Of a stretch of 64,000 nucleotides of DNA, positions 59,678 through 64,000 are shown piece after piece. Under the pieces are notes generated by a model. It was not told the DNA's origin and ran no database searches. It was given only the letters and a program-made list of their open reading frames with translations. The stretch is from JBGPGW01 sp046349515 (GTDB lineage Bacteria; Pseudomonadota; Alphaproteobacteria; CADEGL01). Made by a program: the position numbers and the translations under genes. Position 1 is the stretch's first letter. Each line of letters starts with the position of its first letter. Location of the stretch: assembly GCA_046349515.1 (NCBI GenBank), contig JAXMCE010000003.1, positions 62,001-126,000 on the forward strand, written 5' to 3'.

Positions 59678-61270
59678 TCAGATCCGTTTGGCGTCGTTGC
59701 GGTTCCAACTGCGGGCCTTGATGAAACTGCCGTGCTCGATCTCGCCGGCCATGAGCAGCGGCAACCGCACGTGCACCTCGAGGCCGCCGTGCGCGCGATT
59801 CTCGGCCCGGGCGGATCCGCCGATGGCTTCGACGTTGCGGCGCACGAGCCACAGCCCGATGCCGAAATGGGCGCTGCCGTCGCCGCCGTTCATGGCTTCG
59901 CCGTCGCGCCGCGGGACGGGGCGCTTGGAGAAGTAGCGGTCGAAGATGCGCTCGAGGTTTTCCGATGCGACGCCAGGTCCGGCGTCCGCGACGACGAGGT
60001 GCGCCGTTCGACCCTCGCGGGCGAGCCGCACGCGGACTTCCTGGCCCGGGTAGGAAAAGCCGATTGCGTTGTCGAGGATGTTCTCGACGACGGTCTCGAC
60101 GATCTCCTCCCCGCCCTGCACGGACAGCATGGGCTCGATCTGCGCCGTGAGCCGCACACCGCGTGCCGTCGCGACCTCGCGGTAGTCTTCGACGACCCGC
60201 TCCGTGAGGTCCGACAGCCGCACGATTTCGCGCGGCGGATGGATGAGGGCGGCGGTCGCCTCGTCGATGCGCCGCGCCGCGGCGACGAGGGCGTCGAGCC
60301 GCTCGATCGCCCGCTCGATGAGGTCGATCGCCCGCCGCGTCCGCGGATCGGCCGTCGCCTCGGGCCGCTTCAGGGGTTCGAGCGCCTGGCGGATGACTCC
60401 GATCGGCGTCTTGAAGGCGTGGGCGTTTTCCTCCGCGGCGTTGCGAATGGCGAGGGCGGAGCCATGGAGGGTGTCGACCATGTCGTCGAACTCTTGTGCG
60501 ACATTGTCGAGCTCGGGCACACGGTTCTGCGCGGAGAACGATGCGCTCGGCGCTTCGCTGGCGCGGATCGAACGGGCCAGGTGAGCAAACCGGCGGAGGC
60601 TCTGCCACACGCTCAGGAACACCCAGAGCACGACGAGGGCCATGGCAACGTAGATGATCGCCGCGACCTTCACCTCCGGCCGGGACCAGTAGCTCTCGGT
60701 GATGGAGAGGCCGAGAATGTCATCCGCGCCGCGGGACGTGATGACGGCCCAGCACCCGAATTTCGTCGTGAGCGGCGTGACCGAGGTGAGGATCTCCGCT
60801 TCGCTCGCGGGGCTGAGGTAGCGGGTCGCCAGACTCGTGCCGCCCTCGCAGCTGTCCCCCAGCTTGTCGAGAACACCGGCGTGGAGAAGCTCTGCCCGGT
60901 CCTGCTCCAGCGACTCCGTCGAGACCGCTGGCGTCGAGGCGACGTAGAAGAAGTTGCGGGCTCCGGTCTCGCCGATGGGGCGGAACAGGAGGCGCACATG
61001 GAGACCCGTCTCGTGGAACGGGAGAAGCTGCGTCGCCTTGCCGGGATTCGAGCGCCAGTCGAAGGTTTCGAGCCGCGGCCGGAGGCTCTCGGCAAGCACG
61101 CGTCCCTGATCCTGTACCAACTTCAACAATAGTGCGCGCTTCTCGCGGTCGGCGGCCTGGAACTGGTCATAGAGGATCACGGGCACGGCGAAGAAAATGA
61201 CGACGAGCGCGATCAGCTTCGCGCCGAGCGACCGCCAGAGGTGCTGAGAGCGGGTCGCGATGTCAACCAT
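59678..61270 (-). CDS. Membrane sensor histidine kinase (OmpR-type partner)
   Basis: 530-residue sensor kinase from ATG 61270 (GTG 61276 would add two residues). TM1 is at about 18-36 (KLIALVVIFFAVPVILYDQF), an extracytoplasmic sensor spans 40-200, and TM2 lies at 203-222. A linker and HisKA follow, with His284 in NAAEENAHAFKTPIGVIRQA; this AHAFKTPI box is distinctive and matches a subgroup of alphaproteobacterial kinases. The HATPase domain has NILDNAIGFSYPG, DAGPGVASENL and GIGLWLVRRNVEAIGG, with a His-rich loop before it. ATG 61270 overlaps the response regulator stop by 8 bases, so the two are translationally coupled. Confidence 0.93.
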   Translation of the reverse strand: MVDIATRSQHLWRSLGAKLIALVVIFFAVPVILYDQFQAADREKRALLLKLVQDQGRVLAESLRPRLETFDWRSNPGKATQLLPFHETGLHVRLLFRPIGETGARNFFYVASTPAVSTESLEQDRAELLHAGVLDKLGDSCEGGTSLATRYLSPASEAEILTSVTPLTTKFGCWAVITSRGADDILGLSITESYWSRPEVKVAAIIYVAMALVVLWVFLSVWQSLRRFAHLARSIRASEAPSASFSAQNRVPELDNVAQEFDDMVDTLHGSALAIRNAAEENAHAFKTPIGVIRQALEPLKRPEATADPRTRRAIDLIERAIERLDALVAAARRIDEATAALIHPPREIVRLSDLTERVVEDYREVATARGVRLTAQIEPMLSVQGGEEIVETVVENILDNAIGFSYPGQEVRVRLAREGRTAHLVVADAGPGVASENLERIFDRYFSKRPVPRRDGEAMNGGDGSAHFGIGLWLVRRNVEAIGGSARAENRAHGGLEVHVRLPLLMAGEIEHGSFIKARSWNRNDAKRI

Positions 61271-62000
61271 CGGCACCCGTGCCGTCGACCCAGCGGTAGC
61301 CGAACCCTGGGTAGTTCTTGATGTGGTCGAAGCTCGAATCGACCTTCTGGAATTTCTGCCGGATGCGCTTGATGAAGGCGCGCACGTTCGCGCGGTAGCC
61401 CTCGGCGCCCTGTCCTGCGGCGAAGCCCTCGCCGTGGAGGAGGTCGTAAAGGTCGCGATAGCGCACGTCCTGGCCGGCCCGCGCGACGAGACAGTGGATC
61501 ATGTTGAATTCGGCGAGCGTCAAGTCGAGCTGTTGGCCCTTCCAATAGGCCCGGCAACTATCCGTGCGCAGCTCGAGCGTGCCGCGATTGATCGTGTGCG
61601 AGCTGCCGGGGCTTTGTGCGCCTTGGGTCTTGACGCCAGCGAGGACGAGTTCGATCCGCTTCATGAGGATGAGGAAGCTCCGCGACTTCTCGACGAAGTC
61701 GATGGCGCCGCCCTGGAGCGCCGCCTCCTCGTATATCTGGTCGTTGAGCGAGGTGAGGAAGATCACGGGCGTCTCGTTGCCGGTCGAGCGCAGCCGCTTC
61801 AGGACCTCGACGCCGCTCAAGCCGGGCATGCGCCAGTCGAGGATCACGAGGTCGACTTTCCGCCCGCGCTCGAATTGCACGATCGCGCGCTCTCCGCTCT
61901 CCGCTTCCACGACCTCGAAGCCCGCATCGCTCAGGTTCGAGCCGAGGGATTCCCGAAAGAGGTCATCGTCGTCGACAAGAAGGATCGTGCCGTCGCTCAT
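61263..62000 (-). CDS. OmpR-family response regulator
   Basis: 245-residue DNA-binding response regulator. The receiver has ILLVDDDDLFRESLGSNLSD and Asp55 in LVILDWRMPGLSG; the switch Thr/Lys region is VIFLTSLNDQIYEEAALQGG then DFVEKSRSFLIL. The C-terminal winged helix contains LDLTLAEFNMIHCLVARAGQ and RANVRAFIKRIRQKFQKVDS, followed by NYPGFGYRW, the typical ending of the OmpR/PhoB class. It lies between the lipoprotein gene (7 bases upstream) and the kinase gene it overlaps. It probably regulates this envelope-related group or the divergent glycine-rich genes (inference). Confidence 0.95.
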   Translation of the reverse strand: MSDGTILLVDDDDLFRESLGSNLSDAGFEVVEAESGERAIVQFERGRKVDLVILDWRMPGLSGVEVLKRLRSTGNETPVIFLTSLNDQIYEEAALQGGAIDFVEKSRSFLILMKRIELVLAGVKTQGAQSPGSSHTINRGTLELRTDSCRAYWKGQQLDLTLAEFNMIHCLVARAGQDVRYRDLYDLLHGEGFAAGQGAEGYRANVRAFIKRIRQKFQKVDSSFDHIKNYPGFGYRWVDGTGADG

Positions 62001-62007
62001 AGGCCGC

Positions 62008-62466
62008 TCACTTCTTCGCAGGCGTCGCGCGCGCCATCTCGGCGCAGCTCTTGCGGATCTCGGGCGTCGCCTTCGTCGGCTTCACCTCGTAGGCCAGCGC
62101 GCGAAACGTCTGCGTACCCATGTCCATGTAGAAATATACATCGATGAAGCACTCTTCGACCTTGTAGCGCCAGATCGACGCCGGTGGTTCGTCGCGCGTG
62201 TCGGCGGGCTTGCCCGCAAGCGACGTCGCTTCGTCGTAGTTGAGGCCGATCAGGCGGTTCGGATCGAAGCTGATGCCCGGCTTCAAGGGCTTCGGCGGTT
62301 GGATGGACGCCGTTGCTTGCGGAGCGGTGGAGCCGGAGGGCTGAGCCGGCTGTTGTGAGGCAGGCTGCTGCGTCGACGGATGGGCGGTCGGTTTCGAAAA
62401 TAGCGTGCATGCGCCAAGGGCCATCGCAGCGACCGAGGCCAGGATGGCGGTAAGGGCTCGGGTCAT
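62008..62466 (-). CDS. Outer-membrane lipoprotein, unknown function
   Basis: 152-residue lipoprotein. The signal peptide MTRALTAILASVAAMALGAC ends in the lipobox LGAC with Cys20 as the lipid anchor. A Pro/Ser/Gln-rich spacer follows (STQQPASQQPAQPSGSTAPQ), then a folded domain: GLNYDEATSLAGKPADTRDE, PPASIWRYKVEECFIDVYFY and MGTQTFRALAYEVKPTK. Two cysteines after the lipobox (EECF and KSCAE) may form a disulfide. It lies 7 bases upstream of the response regulator gene, the first gene of the operon, and may be the sensed partner of the kinase (inference). Confidence 0.75.
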   Translation of the reverse strand: MTRALTAILASVAAMALGACTLFSKPTAHPSTQQPASQQPAQPSGSTAPQATASIQPPKPLKPGISFDPNRLIGLNYDEATSLAGKPADTRDEPPASIWRYKVEECFIDVYFYMDMGTQTFRALAYEVKPTKATPEIRKSCAEMARATPAKK

Positions 62467-63063
62467 GGCCCCGATTGTTGCGCTCCGCGGCAGTCATCGC
62501 AACCGTCTGATGGGGCGGCCATTTTCACCGGTTAACGAACGAACGCCTCGGGAACAAAAGACCGGTCGAAATTGTCACACGAAAATCACACCGCTTCCCC
62601 CCGAAAAGCGACCTAATAGGCGCGCCTGTGAGGGCAGCCGCCAAGGCAGGCGGAGTGGCAGTCGCGGTGGGGCGGAAGCAATTCCGTTGCGACACGAAGC
62701 GCCGAGTGAGGCGCGCCGCTCTCAAAGCCGGACGGGCGGCATGTTCGCATATGTCGTCGCATGATCAGCGGCCTCGACCGGAGGCGCTGTAGAGAGCGGC
62801 GGGTGGGGCCGTGGCCGGCGCGCTAGCTAGCGCGCCGCTCACGGATTCTTACTTCGATGCCCCTCGCGACGGCATGTTCATCGTTCAAGCTCATGATCTT
62901 CGCGCGGTGCGATCGTGCCGATGGCGCGCGGTCGTTTGACTCGACGCGCGCAGGATTTGCGTTGCCGCTGTGACAAATGTGGTCGGACGCGAAGCGGCGA
63001 TTGAATCGCGGTGAGACTCGCCGTACATGCAGCGCATCAGCCTGCGGTTTCATGGAGAATGCA
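62467..63063. other. 597-base gene-free region with a long palindrome
   Basis: Divergent promoter region between the lipoprotein operon (minus) and the glycine-rich gene (plus). It has an AT-richer stretch near 62520-62600 (TCGAAATTGTCACACGAAA), a 22-bp perfect palindrome (listed separately) and no frame with family resemblance. A minus-strand frame that ends inside the palindrome has only a short peptide with no recognisable features. Confidence 0.45.
62816..62837. repeat. 22-bp perfect palindrome
   Basis: CGGCGCGCTAGCTAGCGCGC followed by CG reads identically on both strands. It sits 227 bases upstream of the glycine-rich gene start and 350 bases upstream of the lipoprotein start. It could be an operator for a dimeric regulator or a recombination-type site. 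Confidence 0.7.
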
Positions 63064-63687
63064 ATGATGCGTCCCTCAGGAATGAGGCGACTGCTTCTGG
63101 CATCGGCGGGCGTGCTGGGCGCGGTAGCTTTCGCTTTCAGTTTCTCGGCGTCTCAAGCGACCATCGCGATTGGAAAGCCAGCCTTTGCGAAGGACGGTGG
63201 TTCAGGCGGTGGCTCGGGCGGCGGATCGGGTAGCGGTTCCGGGAGCGGTGGGGGCTCCGGGAGCGGCCATGGCGGAGGCGGTGAAGGTGCCTCTGGCCAT
63301 GGTGGCGAAGGTGCGTCCAGCGGTGGCCATGGCGTTGGACTTGGTCAAGGCCGCGGCAATAACGGGCAAGGCGGCGACGATGGCGGTCGCGATCACGGCC
63401 AGGCCAAGGGCGATGACGGCGGCCGGGAACACGGACCCGATGGCAAAGCCAAGGGCGACGATGCGGGAGGCGATGGCAAGGACAAAGGTAGGAGCGCCAA
63501 CAGCGGTCCCGGCAGCGTGAACAGCGGCCCCGGCAAGGGTAATGGTGCGGCCCCCGGCCAGGCGGGAACCTCTCCTGGACTCGCGGGCACGTCGCCCGGC
63601 CGGTCGGGCAACACGCCCGGTTTGGCGTCGCGGAGCGGCGGCAGGACCAGCGGGACGAAGGGTCTCGCAGGGACAGCGACGCAGTAA
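63064..63687 (+). CDS. Glycine-rich exported protein 2
   Basis: 207 residues from ATG 63064, 6 bases after GGAG. The N-terminus MMRPSGMRRLLLASAGVLGA is a signal peptide, followed by FAFSFSASQATIAIGKPAFA and the junction AKDGGSGGG. The body is a Gly/Ser stretch (GSGSGSGGGSGSGHGGGGEG), then repeats with His, Asp and Arg (GQGGDDGGRDHGQAKGDD), and a tail with regular PG repeats (NSGPGSVNSGPGKGNGAAPG, SPGLAGTSPGRSGNTPG). A terminator follows at 63728. The design, signal peptide plus A-(K/S)-(D/E)-G-G junction and a Gly repeat, matches the proteins at 5.6 and 63.8 kb. A flexible secreted or surface protein is inferred; function unknown. Confidence 0.75.
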   Translation: MMRPSGMRRLLLASAGVLGAVAFAFSFSASQATIAIGKPAFAKDGGSGGGSGGGSGSGSGSGGGSGSGHGGGGEGASGHGGEGASSGGHGVGLGQGRGNNGQGGDDGGRDHGQAKGDDGGREHGPDGKAKGDDAGGDGKDKGRSANSGPGSVNSGPGKGNGAAPGQAGTSPGLAGTSPGRSGNTPGLASRSGGRTSGTKGLAGTATQ

Positions 63688-63727
63688 GCGCTCCTCACGG
63701 TTGATCCCTGCTGTCCAGGGATGTTTG

Positions 63728-63755
63728 GGCCTCGCCAAAAGCGGGGCCTTTTTTT
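63728..63755 (+). terminator. Rho-independent terminator of the glycine-rich gene
   Basis: GGCCTCGC (63728-63735), loop CAAAA and GCGGGGCC (63741-63748), followed by seven T residues (63749-63755). One G-T pair in the stem. It lies 40 bases after the stop codon. Confidence 0.85.
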
Positions 63756-63833
63756 GTCAAAGACCGCGGTCGCGCGAGCGCTCATATTCGGGTATTGTTC
63801 TCCATCAGCCCGTTGAAGGATGGAGTTCCGGTC

Positions 63834-64000
63834 GTGGCCGAGCGTCGAGGGTTCCGGCGGCGGTTCGGTGTTGGTTTGGCGCTTGCGGTGGCGCTGGGCG
63901 CGTGGGCGTTCGCCTGGACGCCCTCTGTCGCACGACTTGAAATCGGCGCATCCGTCTACGCAAGCGAGGGCGGCGGCTCCGGTGGTGGAGGCGGCAGCGG
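63834..64000 (+). CDS. Glycine-rich exported protein 3, cut by the window end
   Basis: Partial: 55 codons from GTG 63834 to the edge. GGAG lies 8 bases before the GTG. The peptide begins with VAERRGFRRRFGVGLALAVA, then ALGAWAFAWTPSVARLEIGA and SVYASEGGGSGGGGGSG. It has a signal-like N-terminus, then the A-S-E-G-G junction and a Gly/Ser start, as in the neighbour protein at 63.1 kb. It is therefore a tandem paralogue, separated from it by a terminator and 146 bases. The length and C-terminus are outside the window. Confidence 0.65.
   Translation, partial: MAERRGFRRRFGVGLALAVALGAWAFAWTPSVARLEIGASVYASEGGGSGGGGGS

Noticed and set aside
62823..63053. 76-codon minus-strand frame near the palindrome
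   Set aside because: No recognisable feature, no ribosome site, and it ends inside the palindrome.

Overview
The window is high-GC chromosomal DNA of a free-living alphaproteobacterium. The block murA, DUF2948, hisG, hisD, UPF0262, low-molecular-weight phosphatase, infA, maf and rng is the arrangement known from this class, and the many oxygenase, acyl-CoA and export genes fit a metabolically versatile soil or water bacterium, perhaps Rhodospirillales or Hyphomicrobiales (inference; no rRNA is present). I see no insertion sequence, prophage, CRISPR array or replication origin. There are two tRNA genes, Thr(GGT) and Phe(GAA).

Layout. 0.1-7 kb: an MscS-type channel, a GMC oxidoreductase, a DMT exporter, a glycine-rich exported protein broken by one extra G inside a 24-bp repeat, and tRNA-Thr. 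7-15.5 kb: a MaoC protein and the core block. 15.6-24.4 kb: two tandem DMT exporters, a small catabolic group (SnoaL-like, MDR dehydrogenase, amidohydrolase), a hydrolase, a DUF4010 membrane protein, yacG and an SPFH/NfeD pair. 24.6-28.2 kb: a PAS histidine kinase, an AT-richer intergenic island, an ectoine-hydrolase-like M24 protein and tRNA-Phe. 28.2-34.1 kb: an ASCH protein, a yegV/yegU-like kinase and ADP-ribosylglycohydrolase pair, and a three-gene oxygenase cluster. 34.2-42.2 kb: a hybrid kinase, a GYD protein, a secreted protein, a c-type-heme adenylate cyclase, a methyltransferase and a membrane protein. 42.3-49.9 kb: a four-gene translationally coupled acyl-CoA cluster, an agmatinase, an apparent ornithine-cyclodeaminase remnant and a 3-hydroxyisobutyrate-dehydrogenase-like protein. 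50-58.8 kb: TauE-type exporter with DUF1634, a second Rieske oxygenase, SDR and LLM oxidoreductases, thioesterase, acyl-CoA synthetase and a divergent SDR. 58.8-64 kb: a lipoprotein, response regulator, histidine kinase and FecR-domain protein on the minus strand, then two glycine-rich exported proteins, the last cut by the window end.

How the genes work together. Two Rieske oxygenases, a NicX-like ring-cleavage candidate, paired acyl-CoA dehydrogenases, an ADP-forming acyl-CoA synthetase, a second acyl-CoA synthetase and several dehydrogenases point to oxidation of aromatic or heteroaromatic and branched acids. The most interesting candidate system is at 30.9-34.1 kb: a protein of the aminopeptidase-T/NicX fold that keeps the His, His, Asp iron triad of 2,5-dihydroxypyridine dioxygenase, followed at once by a Rieske oxygenase and an alpha/beta hydrolase. 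That order suggests an N-heterocycle ring-opening route in which a Rieske enzyme replaces the usual flavin hydroxylase. Other points worth attention are the heme-linked cyclase, the three glycine-rich exported proteins with one shared design, and two genes whose only plausible start codon is CTG behind a strong Shine-Dalgarno sequence.

Functions were assigned by reading translated sequence against remembered family motifs; no database search was run.
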